This document shows, one piece after another, positions 1-6,166 of a DNA stretch of 12,793 nucleotides (its first letter is position 1; the number at the start of each line of letters is the position of its first letter). The translations under genes and the position numbers were made by a program. The stretch spans positions 62,540 to 75,332 of the forward strand of contig DDGC01000005.1 in the NCBI GenBank assembly GCA_002337455.1, written 5' to 3'. The stretch comes from Rhizobiales bacterium UBA1912 (lineage in GTDB: Bacteria > Pseudomonadota > Alphaproteobacteria > Rhizobiales > Devosiaceae). The notes beneath the pieces were generated by a model. That model saw only the letters and a program-made list of their open reading frames with translations. It was not told where the DNA came from and ran no database searches.

Positions 1-36
1 AGCCCGAGACGCCGCCATAAGCCCAAAATCCCGGAT

Positions 37-101
37 GCATGGGGCGATGATCGCTTCATATAAAACAAAAAATTCAGTGCGGAGCGCTCATCGCCCCATG
101 C
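37..101. repeat. Long imperfect palindrome inside the left repeat
   Basis: Perfect 14-bp arms GCATGGGGCGATGA (37-50) and TCATCGCCCCATGC (88-101) continue inward to a stem of about 21 bp (37-57 with 81-101) containing one mismatch and one T-G pair. The 23-nt loop at 58-80 is A/T-rich. No T run follows the stem on either strand, so it is not a typical intrinsic terminator. The same fold occurs at 12549-12611. Confidence 0.8.
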
Positions 102-116
102 CGTCTATCTCGACAG

Positions 117-141
117 AAAACCGAGGCGATCTCGCCGTCGG
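117..141 (-). terminator. Probable intrinsic terminator of the sensor kinase gene
   Basis: On the minus strand, the stem CCGA-(C bulge)-GGCG, loop AGAT, CGCC-TCGG (141 down to 121) is followed directly by TTTTCTG (120 downward). It lies 22 bp past the kinase stop codon. The same hairpin with altered base pairs is in the right-hand repeat, so it is part of the repeat element as well as being well placed to end this transcript. Confidence 0.65.
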
Positions 142-163
142 GCGCGCACTTGCGTCTTCAAAC

Positions 164-1267
164 TCAGCCCGTGCGAAACTCTTCTGCGGCAAAGGCAAAT
201 GTGAGAACCACACCCCGCTCTGCCGGTTCGAACACCAGTTCGCATTGCAACTCAGCGCCTATCATCCGCGCGATCTGCAAGCCCAGCCCGCCGGATCGCG
301 CGTCGACATCGGCGGGCAGGCCGATGCCATCGTCCCGGCAGGTCACATGCACCATCCCGTCGGCTTGCGGGCGAACGCTGATCGAAACCGTGCCCGACCG
401 CCCGCCGGGAAACGCGTGCTTGTAGGAATTGGCGACGAACTCGTTGATCAGTGTGCCCACAGCCACCGCCTGGCGCGACCCCACGGTAACCGATCCGACC
501 TCCACCGCGAGCGTGATCCCCTCGGGTGCGCCGATTTCAAGATGACCGCAAAGTCTCGCCACATAGCGGTCTAGCGCGACCGTCGGCCCCGCATCGGCAA
601 GATAGAGCTGCTCATGCAGCGTTGCCACCGCCGAAATCCGGCTGCCGGTCGCCGCAAGCGCTTGCCGTGTTTCCTCGCTTTGCGCGGCACGGCTCTGCAG
701 CCGCACATAGGCCCCGAGCGATTGCAGGGAGTTCTTGACCCGATGGTCAACCTCCTGCCGCAACAGCGTTGTCGCCCTGAGCGCCTTGCGCATTTCAAGC
801 TGCGCCATGACCTGCTGCGCCAGTACCCGCAGCGTGTCGCGCTGCAACGGTGTCAGTTCTCGTGGCTGGTAGTCGAGCACGCACAGCGTCCCCAGCGGCA
901 GCCCTTCCGGCGTCAAAAGCTGCGCACCGGCATAAAACCGCAGCCCCGGCTCGCCCGCGCAAAGCGGGTTGTCCCGCATGCGCGGATCGGCCAGCGTATC
1001 GTAGATTTCAACGAAGTCGGCTTCGAGAATGGCGTGCGAGCAGATCGAGGTCGCAAGCGGTGTTTCCCGAACCCCCAGCCCCGTCTCGGCCTTGAACCAT
1101 TGCCGGTCTTCGTCGATCAGGTTGACCACCGAAATCGCTGTGCCGCAGATGGCCGAAGCGAGCTCGACGATGTCGTTGAAATCCTTTTCCCGATCGGTAT
1201 CGAGAACCTCATAGGCATACAACGCCCGAAGTCTGTCCGCCTGCAATGGGTGTGGCTTAGCTTCCAT
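164..1267 (-). CDS. GAF-domain sensor histidine kinase, HisKA_2/HWE class
   Basis: Predicted soluble sensor kinase of 367 residues that should autophosphorylate on histidine and pass the phosphate to a response regulator. Residues about 15-160 form a GAF-type sensor domain. The dimerisation/phosphoacceptor segment has HRVKNSLQSL, with H175 as the likely phosphorylated histidine. The ATPase part shows an N box NEFVANSYKH (from N275), a G1 motif DDGIGLP (about 312-318) and a G2 motif GGLGL (about 326-330). There is no membrane segment or signal peptide, so it acts in the cytoplasm. I chose the ATG at 1267 over a TTG 18 bp upstream because GGAG lies 6 nt before this ATG. No response regulator gene is adjacent. 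Kinases of this class often feed the alphaproteobacterial general stress pathway (PhyR/EcfG), but nothing here shows the partner. The ligand of the GAF domain is unknown. Its gene follows the ABC-F gene after 68 bp. Confidence 0.9.
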   Translation of the reverse strand: MEAKPHPLQADRLRALYAYEVLDTDREKDFNDIVELASAICGTAISVVNLIDEDRQWFKAETGLGVRETPLATSICSHAILEADFVEIYDTLADPRMRDNPLCAGEPGLRFYAGAQLLTPEGLPLGTLCVLDYQPRELTPLQRDTLRVLAQQVMAQLEMRKALRATTLLRQEVDHRVKNSLQSLGAYVRLQSRAAQSEETRQALAATGSRISAVATLHEQLYLADAGPTVALDRYVARLCGHLEIGAPEGITLAVEVGSVTVGSRQAVAVGTLINEFVANSYKHAFPGGRSGTVSISVRPQADGMVHVTCRDDGIGLPADVDARSGGLGLQIARMIGAELQCELVFEPAERGVVLTFAFAAEEFRTG

Positions 1268-1335
1268 GCAAGCTCCGCGTCTCAAGTTTCAGCGCCAGTC
1301 TATACCGGGTTTGGGTCCGGACCGAAAGAGCGCCG

Positions 1336-2958
1336 TCAATGCCGCAACCCCGGGGCCTCCTGCCCCGTGCTCTCCACATATTCCCGATACCCGCCACCGA
1401 ACGCCCGCACTCCCTCCGGTGAAACTTCCAGCACCCGGTTGGACAATTCGGCAAGGAAATGCCGGTCGTGCGAAACGAACAGCATCGTGCCTTCGTAATT
1501 GGCCAGCGCCTCGATCAGCATTTCCTTTGTCGCGATGTCGAGGTGGTTGGTGGGCTCGTCCAGCACCAGGAAATTGGGGGGATCAAACAGCATCATGGCC
1601 ATCACCAGCCGCGCCTTCTCCCCGCCCGAAAGCACCCGGCATTTCTTTTCAACGTCATCCCCGGAAAACCCGAAACACCCCGCCAGCGCCCGCAGCGGGG
1701 CCTGCCCGGCCTGCGGAAATTCGCTTTGCAGCATGTCGAAGATCGACTTGTCCCCGTCCAGCACATCCATGGCATGCTGGGCGAAATAGGCCATCTTAAC
1801 CGATGGCCCCCTGGCAACAGATCCGGTATCGGGCTCTGCCGCCCCGGTCACAAGTTTGAGGAGTGTTGATTTGCCCGCGCCGTTTACGCCCATGATCGCC
1901 CAGCGCTCCTTGCGCCGCACATGGAAATCAAGGCCGTCATAGATGGTCTTTTCGCCATAGGTCTTGGCCACGCCCCTGAGCACCGCCACATCCTCGCCCG
2001 AACGCGGCGCGGGGCGGAATTCGAACACCACCTTCTGCGCCCGCTTGGGCGGCTCGACCCGGTCGATCTTGTCGAGCTTTTTCACCCGGCTTTGCACCTG
2101 CGCCGCGTGGCTTGCCCGCGCCTTGAACCGTTCGATGAACTGGATTTCCTTGGCCAGCATCGCCTGCTGGCGCTCGAACTGGGCCTGCTGGTTCTTGTCG
2201 GCGATGGCCCGCTGGGCCTGATAGAATTCGTAATCGCCCGTATAGGAGGTCAGCGTGCCGCCATCGATCTCGATGATCTTGTTGACCACCCGGTTCATGA
2301 ACGCCCGGTCGTGCGAGGTCATGAGCAGAGCGCCGGAAAAAATTTTCAAAAAGTCCTCGAGCCAGATCAGGCTTTCAAGATCGAGATGGTTGGACGGCTC
2401 ATCGAGCAGCAGCACGTCAGGCCGCGCCAGCAAGATCTTGGCCAGCGCCACGCGCATCTTCCAGCCGCCCGACAGCGCCCCCACATCGCCATCCATCATG
2501 GCCTGGGAAAACCCCAGCCCGTCGAGCACTTCGCGCGACCTTCCATCGAGCGCATACCCGTCGAGCTCTTCGAACTGTTCGGTCACCTCGCCATAGCGCG
2601 CGATGATCGCATCCATCTCGTCGGCCTTGTCGGGGTCGCCCATATCGGCTTCGAGTTGGCGCATCTCGGCGCTGAGCGCCGCCACCGGCCCGGCGCCGTC
2701 CATGGTTTCGGCTACGACAGAGCGCCCGGCCATCTCGCCCACGTCCTGGGAGAAATACCCGATGCTCGTGCCCCGATCGACGGAAACCTGCCCCTCGTCG
2801 GGCGCCTCCTCGCCGGTGATCATGCGAAACAGCGTCGTCTTGCCTGACCCGTTCGGGCCCACCAGCCCGATCTTTTCGCCCTTCTGGAGCGCCGCGGAGG
2901 CTTCGATGAAAACGATCTGTTTCCCGTTCTGCTTGCCGATATTTTCAAGACGGATCAT
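1336..2958 (-). CDS. ABC-F family ATPase (ribosome-associated, no membrane domain)
   Basis: A 540-residue protein with two ABC ATPase domains in tandem and no transmembrane segment, the layout of ABC-F proteins, which bind the ribosomal E site and act in translation or ribosome rescue. Domain 1: Walker A GPNGSGKTT (34-42), signature LSGGW (162-166), Walker B LLLDEP (183-188), switch histidine H216. A charged linker follows (about 245-315), rich in Q, K and R. Domain 2: Walker A GVNGAGKST (357-365), signature LSGGE (443-447), DEPTNHLD (467-474), H497. All catalytic residues are present. The length is near EttA and YbiT (about 530-555 in E. coli) and shorter than Uup or YheS; I cannot assign the subfamily. 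The start is the usual MIRLENI beginning, with GGAAGAG about 6 nt upstream. A terminator hairpin separates it from the upstream small gene, so it probably has its own promoter. Confidence 0.93.
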   Translation of the reverse strand: MIRLENIGKQNGKQIVFIEASAALQKGEKIGLVGPNGSGKTTLFRMITGEEAPDEGQVSVDRGTSIGYFSQDVGEMAGRSVVAETMDGAGPVAALSAEMRQLEADMGDPDKADEMDAIIARYGEVTEQFEELDGYALDGRSREVLDGLGFSQAMMDGDVGALSGGWKMRVALAKILLARPDVLLLDEPSNHLDLESLIWLEDFLKIFSGALLMTSHDRAFMNRVVNKIIEIDGGTLTSYTGDYEFYQAQRAIADKNQQAQFERQQAMLAKEIQFIERFKARASHAAQVQSRVKKLDKIDRVEPPKRAQKVVFEFRPAPRSGEDVAVLRGVAKTYGEKTIYDGLDFHVRRKERWAIMGVNGAGKSTLLKLVTGAAEPDTGSVARGPSVKMAYFAQHAMDVLDGDKSIFDMLQSEFPQAGQAPLRALAGCFGFSGDDVEKKCRVLSGGEKARLVMAMMLFDPPNFLVLDEPTNHLDIATKEMLIEALANYEGTMLFVSHDRHFLAELSNRVLEVSPEGVRAFGGGYREYVESTGQEAPGLRH

Positions 2959-2970
2959 GAGGGCTCTTCC

Positions 2971-3003
2971 AAAATAGACAAGGCCGCCCCCGTGAGAGCG
3001 GCC
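2971..3003 (-). terminator. Probable intrinsic terminator between the small membrane protein and the ABC-F gene
   Basis: On the minus strand, GGCCGC (3003-2998) pairs with GCGGCC (2987-2982) across a 10-nt loop and is followed by TTGTCTATTTT (2981-2971). The stem is short but all G-C. It lies 49 bp past the stop of the 56-residue gene and ends 13 bp before the ABC-F start codon, so it could also be part of an attenuating leader for that gene. Confidence 0.5.
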
Positions 3004-3051
3004 AGTTCTGCCTGCCGTAAATCATTTTTCGGCGATCAGTGCAAGCGCGCG

Positions 3052-3222
3052 CTACAGCGCACCCATCCCGGCAAAGTGCGAGCCGAGGAAATAGGGCCAC
3101 ACGATGATCCCCAAAAGGCCGGTCCAGAAATTGAGTTCCAGAAAGCCGATGGTGAACAGCCAGCCCACAAACCACAGCATCCCGACGCCCGAGTGCTGCT
3201 CGATCTTAATGCGTCTATCCAT
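3052..3222 (-). CDS. Small hydrophobic membrane protein, 56 residues, function unknown
   Basis: A short charged N-terminus (MDRRIKIEQHSG) is followed by two hydrophobic stretches, about residues 13-30 and 33-50, the second ending in IIVWPYFLG. It is probably an inner-membrane hairpin protein. I chose the ATG at 3222 because the minus strand reads AGCGGGGGATTTCCAA directly upstream, a usable ribosome binding site. The longer reading that starts at 3306 would run into the palindromic repeat and is unlikely. The composition and the tryptophan-rich second helix look like conserved small proteins seen in other Hyphomicrobiales genomes; that is recollection and no family name comes to mind. It sits between the palindromic repeat (upstream) and a terminator (downstream). 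Confidence 0.65.
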   Translation of the reverse strand: MDRRIKIEQHSGVGMLWFVGWLFTIGFLELNFWTGLLGIIVWPYFLGSHFAGMGAL

Positions 3223-3252
3223 TTGGAAATCCCCCGCTGCGACGATGCACCT

Positions 3253-3395
3253 AAAGTCTGTTTCGAAACGCGTCAGGCCGAGTCGAAAATGGTGTTTTTC
3301 GAGCACCGGAGCGGAGCGTACATGAAGTACGTGAGCACCGGAGCGCAGAAAAACGCCATTTGCAGACCGGCGTCACGCGTTTCGAAACAGACTTT
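3253..3395. repeat. 143-bp palindromic intergenic element
   Basis: The outer arms are perfect over 21 bp, AAAGTCTGTTTCGAAACGCG(T) at 3253-3273 and its complement at 3375-3395. The centre is GTAC-ATGAA-GTAC (3318-3330), exactly midway. The interior pairs only in part and carries the direct repeat GAGCACCGGAGCG twice (3301-3313 and 3333-3345). It fills most of the gap between the small membrane protein and the rRNA methyltransferase. Elements with GAGCACCGGAGCG around a GTAC centre look familiar from intergenic repeats of Hyphomicrobiales; this is memory, not a search. It could fold into a long RNA hairpin that ends or stabilises the methyltransferase transcript. Confidence 0.85.
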
Positions 3396-3417
3396 TAAGA
3401 AGTGGGAGATTTTCTCG

Positions 3418-4530
3418 CTATTGCAATATGCCGGTCTTGTAGAGCGCGATCCGCACGCCATTGTTGTCAACGCTTCCTCCGGGCTTTTCAAAACTCAGCC
3501 CCGTCGCCCGCGCCAGCGCCGGGTCTGCCGTCACCAGCCCCACGCGCCAGCCGGAAAACCGCGTGCGCAGCGCCGTGCCCAGCGCGCCATAAAGTGGAAA
3601 GAGCTTTTTCCGATCCCCGATTCGAAGGCCATAGGGTGGATTGACGATCACCAGCCCGGCAGGTCCCTCGGGCCGCTGCAGCGCGTCGATAGCGGTCTGC
3701 GCAAAACGGGTGACCGAACTTACCCCCGCCCGCTCGGCATTGGCTAAACTCATCCGGATCGCGCCGGCGTCCCTGTCGCTGCCGTAAAAAAGGAGAGACG
3801 ATGTACTGCTGGTAGTTTGAGCCTTCATGGCAGCCCATGCGTTTGCATCAAAGCGTGCCAGATGCTCGAACGCAAAGCTGCGGACCCGCCCAGGTTTTAG
3901 CCCCAGCGCCATCTCGGCCGCCTCGATGACAAAGGTCCCTGATCCGCACATGGGATCCAACACCGGCTCGCTGCCTTCGTACCCGCATTCGCGCAGGAAC
4001 AGTGCCGCCAGCGTTTCGCGCATCGGCGCCTTGTTGACCTCGAGTTTATGCCCGCGCCTGTGCAATCCCTCGCCGGAGGTGTCGACGCTGATCGTGCACA
4101 TATCGTTTTCGATCCGCACCAGAACCCGCACCTGCGCCGCCTCCGAAATCGGCGCACCCAATTCCTCTGCGATCGCCGTCTCGATCCGCTGCGCGGCGGC
4201 GCCGGAATGATAAATCTTCGATTTCCGGCAGCTTGCCTCCACCCTGACCGGCACGTCCTTGCGCAGCACCTCGCCCCACGCCACGGCCCGCGCCCGCTTG
4301 TCGAGCTGTGCCAGATGGGTCACGCGAAAACTGTCAATCCGCACCAGCACCCGGCCGGCCCCGCGCAGTTCGAGATTGGCCCGCCAGACCTCACGCCAGC
4401 CGCCCGAAATCTCAACGCCCCCGATCACTGGCTTGGGGTCGGAAAAGCCGAGCTCACGCGCTTCATCGCAAAGCGCCTTTTCAAGCCCGGGGGTCGCCAC
4501 GAGAAAAATGGGGAAATGATCTTTGTTCAT
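3418..4530 (-). CDS. THUMP-domain 23S rRNA guanine-N2 methyltransferase, RlmL-like
   Basis: A 370-residue SAM-dependent RNA methyltransferase of the UPF0020/COG0116 family. A THUMP RNA-binding region spans about 45-155, followed by the family linker GLHRRGHK and APMRETLAAL (about 155-176). The catalytic Rossmann domain shows motif I DPMCGSGTF (192-200, SAM binding) and motif IV NPPYG (297-301), the N-P-P-Y signature of amino-group methylation. Enterobacterial RlmL is fused to a second methyltransferase (RlmK, about 700 residues in all). This protein is only the RlmL half, as is common in alphaproteobacteria. The expected product is N2-methylguanosine in 23S rRNA, position G2445 in E. coli numbering, by analogy. 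The start follows GGAGGGGC on the minus strand with short spacing. It lies 39 bp after the acyltransferase-like gene, probably in the same transcript. Confidence 0.9.
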   Translation of the reverse strand: MNKDHFPIFLVATPGLEKALCDEARELGFSDPKPVIGGVEISGGWREVWRANLELRGAGRVLVRIDSFRVTHLAQLDKRARAVAWGEVLRKDVPVRVEASCRKSKIYHSGAAAQRIETAIAEELGAPISEAAQVRVLVRIENDMCTISVDTSGEGLHRRGHKLEVNKAPMRETLAALFLRECGYEGSEPVLDPMCGSGTFVIEAAEMALGLKPGRVRSFAFEHLARFDANAWAAMKAQTTSSTSSLLFYGSDRDAGAIRMSLANAERAGVSSVTRFAQTAIDALQRPEGPAGLVIVNPPYGLRIGDRKKLFPLYGALGTALRTRFSGWRVGLVTADPALARATGLSFEKPGGSVDNNGVRIALYKTGILQ

Positions 4531-4569
4531 GCCCCTCCATATCCGGGCGCAACCGCCGACGCGACCAAA

Positions 4570-5649
4570 TTATCGCGAACGCCGTGTCGTCCCATCGAAC
4601 GGCCCGACAAGCAGGGCCTCCAGTGGCCCGCGCGGAAAATGCCGCCGCCAGATCACGGCGAAGCCAACCGCGACTGCCGTCACGACGATGACCGACACCA
4701 TCGCCTCCCCAACGCTTTCGCGGCGCAGAAGGTCGCCGAAGACATACAGCGCAACAAGATGAGCGACATAAAAACTGAGCGCCAACTGCCCCAGCGCGAC
4801 CAACGGCCACAACATTCGGGGCCAGCGGTCGGCGACAATGAGCATGGCCCCGGTCACCCCGCTCGCCGCCCCAATCGATCCGATCACCCAAAGCAGCATC
4901 TGGCTGTGCGGCGCATCCGAAAGCAGTTGCCGCCAGTCCGCGACGCCATCCGGCGCCCCAAAAATCTGCAGCCCGATCGCGCCAGCGGCCGCCGCAATCA
5001 CGGCAACCGCACCGCCCACCAGCAGCAATTGAAATTGCGTTTGCCCGGACCGCAAATCCAGCCGCCCGACCCACATGCCCCACAGCAACGCCGGAGACCA
5101 GGTGAGCAAGGGATAGGGCCCGGTCAGCAAGAGCCCATCGATCACATCGAGCGGATTGTCGCCGACCATGACGGTTTCACGGCCCACCAGATCCGGCCAC
5201 TGCGCGCGGATCGCAAAATAGAGCAGCGGCCCGCACAATGTGATCATGGCGGCGAGAAGGCCCAGAAACCGGGACGGGAGCGCCATCGCGAAGACCCCCA
5301 GCACATAGAAGATCGCATAGTGATGCAGGATCACCGCGATCCCGTGATCCAGAGCCTGCAGGGTCAGCCCGAGCGGCAGAAAAACCAGGGCCATCCAGAA
5401 AAGCCTCAGCCTGGCGATGGCCAACCGCCCCGGACGCGCCGAAAGCAGCGATATTCCGATCCCGGCAAGAAAGACGAACAGTATCGAGGCCCGGCCATGC
5501 GGCAGATTGTAGAGGACTTCTGCAAGATTGGTTCGATCGCGCGGTCCCACATGGACCATCAGCATGCCGACCACTGCGAGCGCGCGGGCGGCGTCAGTCC
5601 CGCCGATCCGCGCCCCGTCCTGTTCTCGTGGTTGTTCCTGGTCGTTCAT
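4570..5649 (-). CDS. Multi-pass membrane protein, HGSNAT-like/DUF418-like acyltransferase
   Basis: A 359-residue inner-membrane protein with about 9-10 hydrophobic segments. The N-terminus carries the family opening GTDAARALAVVGMLMVH (about 17-33), a pattern shared by heparan-alpha-glucosaminide N-acetyltransferase-like and DUF418 proteins. A second typical piece is the helix start GRASILFVFLAGIG (about 52-65). The C-terminus has ALGQLALSFYVAH (about 285-297) and FPRGPLEALL (about 338-347), matching the DUF418 C-terminal pattern GPLEWLLR except for the tryptophan. These families are thought to move acyl groups across or at the membrane onto sugars, but the substrate here is unknown. The start is the ATG at 5649 with a weak GGACGAG upstream. 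A terminator separates it from the lipoprotein gene, and it leads the rRNA methyltransferase gene. Confidence 0.8.
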   Translation of the reverse strand: MNDQEQPREQDGARIGGTDAARALAVVGMLMVHVGPRDRTNLAEVLYNLPHGRASILFVFLAGIGISLLSARPGRLAIARLRLFWMALVFLPLGLTLQALDHGIAVILHHYAIFYVLGVFAMALPSRFLGLLAAMITLCGPLLYFAIRAQWPDLVGRETVMVGDNPLDVIDGLLLTGPYPLLTWSPALLWGMWVGRLDLRSGQTQFQLLLVGGAVAVIAAAAGAIGLQIFGAPDGVADWRQLLSDAPHSQMLLWVIGSIGAASGVTGAMLIVADRWPRMLWPLVALGQLALSFYVAHLVALYVFGDLLRRESVGEAMVSVIVVTAVAVGFAVIWRRHFPRGPLEALLVGPFDGTTRRSR

Positions 5650-5668
5650 CGGTTCTCGTCCGCACGAG

Positions 5669-5694
5669 AAAAGGGGCGCCCTTTCGGACGCCCC
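5669..5694 (-). terminator. Intrinsic terminator after the small lipoprotein gene
   Basis: On the minus strand GGGGCGTCC (5694-5686), loop GAAA, GGGCGCCCC (5681-5673) gives a 9-bp stem with one G-U pair and a GNRA tetraloop, followed by TTTT (5672-5669). It lies 28 bp past the lipoprotein stop and just before the next start codon at 5649. This is the cleanest terminator in the window. Confidence 0.85.
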
Positions 5695-5722
5695 TTGTCA
5701 AAGCAAATTGTCGTTCCGGCTG

Positions 5723-5869
5723 TTACTGTGCCGCAGGATCGGCCGGAACGGCCGGATCAGTCGTCACCGCGGGATCAGCGGGCACGCCGCCATCCTCGGG
5801 AGGAGGCATGTCACAAGCCGCAACGGCCAGCATGAGCGGCAGAGCCAGAAGGGCAAGAAACTTACGCAT
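5723..5869 (-). CDS. Small lipoprotein, 48 residues
   Basis: MRKFLALLALPLMLAVAAC is a lipoprotein signal peptide: two basic residues, a leucine-rich core and a lipobox VAAC, with C19 as the expected lipidated cysteine. The mature part is only 30 residues, is acidic and proline-rich, and carries tandem DPA units (ADPAV, TDPAV, ADPAAQ). The residue after the cysteine is aspartate, which in E. coli favours retention in the inner membrane; whether this applies here is unknown. The start at 5869 is set by AAGGAG with 7 nt spacing; the longer in-frame reading to 5950 has no such support. The DPA tail resembles other small Hyphomicrobiales lipoproteins of unknown role. The gene has its own terminator and faces the divergent benzoate symporter across 297 bp. 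Confidence 0.75.
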   Translation of the reverse strand: MRKFLALLALPLMLAVAACDMPPPEDGGVPADPAVTTDPAVPADPAAQ

Positions 5870-6166
5870 TTTCGGTCTCCTTTTCATTCTCAAAGCAAAA
5901 TGGCCGGTGGCAAGAATGGTTCCCATTGGGTACGGCCCACGGCCGGGCATTCTGAAGGCAGCATCGTTTTGACGCCTCTAACAGTGAGAACCAACGATGA
6001 CAAAAATGTGATCGACGGGAATCGCCCGCCAAATCAACCAATTACCTTGAGAGGCCCGTGGCGCGCACATGCACGACTCGACTAATAGTGGCATTGAAAA
6101 GGCAAATCTTGCGGCAGCATTTGCCAATCATCCCCCTAATGCCGCGGTCCCTTCGAGTTTCCCGCT
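5870..6166. promoter_or_regulatory. Divergent intergenic region between the lipoprotein and benE-like genes
   Basis: This 297-bp region must hold promoters for both flanking genes. On the lipoprotein side, GGCC-G-GTGG (5902-5910) pairs with CCACGGCC (5937-5944) around an inner perfect hairpin AATGG-TTC-CCATT (5915-5927), which would fold in the 5' leader. On the symporter side is the inverted repeat at 6101-6125, preceded by TTGAAA (6094-6099) that could be a -35 box with a poor -10 partner near 6117. No ORF or RNA gene is supportable. Confidence 0.5.
6101..6125. promoter_or_regulatory. Perfect inverted repeat, candidate operator for the symporter gene
   Basis: GGCAAAT (6101-6107) and ATTTGCC (6119-6125) are perfect 7-bp arms with an 11-bp spacer, ending 41 bp before the start codon. 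The position suits a dimeric repressor or activator site at the promoter. No regulator gene is nearby, so the protein is unknown. Short arms can also arise by chance. Confidence 0.4.

Larger units (their letters stand above)
1..143 (-). repeat. Left copy of a two-hairpin intergenic repeat, inverted relative to the copy at 12508-12647
   Basis: Read on the minus strand, this stretch matches plus-strand 12508-12647. The part 1-109 against 12541-12647 differs by four substitutions and one 2-bp gap by eye. The part 110-143 is more diverged but keeps the same order: a GCCCGACGG start, a small hairpin, a T run, then the match to 1-109. The element holds two hairpins, at 121-141 and 37-101, and a conserved asymmetric tail at 1-36. 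The window edge cuts it, so homology may continue to the left. It begins about 20 bp past the stop of the sensor kinase. No protein-coding reading is convincing. It resembles REP-like or MITE-like dispersed elements, but I cannot name a family. Confidence 0.85.

Noticed and set aside
35..574. Plus-strand frame starting in the left repeat and continuing opposite the kinase
   Set aside because: It begins within the palindromic repeat and then mirrors the kinase gene; the differences between the repeat copies are not synonymous, so there is no sign of coding selection.
1299..1327. Promoter for the sensor kinase (TTTCGG, 17 bp, TATAGA on the minus strand)
   Set aside because: Spacing is right but the -35 is far from consensus; too weak to list.
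1921..2847. 308-codon plus-strand open frame opposite the ABC-F gene
   Set aside because: Complementary to conserved ABC ATPase motifs; composition is that of an antisense shadow and no family is recognisable.
4048..5835. 595-codon plus-strand open frame opposite the methyltransferase, acyltransferase-like and lipoprotein genes
   Set aside because: It runs antisense to three well-supported genes and its translation is low-complexity (R, P, H, Q rich), typical of the antisense frame of GC-rich coding DNA.
5900..5930. EcfG-type promoter (GGAAC) upstream of the lipoprotein gene
   Set aside because: GGAAC is present on the minus strand, but the expected CGTT at 16-17 bp spacing is absent.
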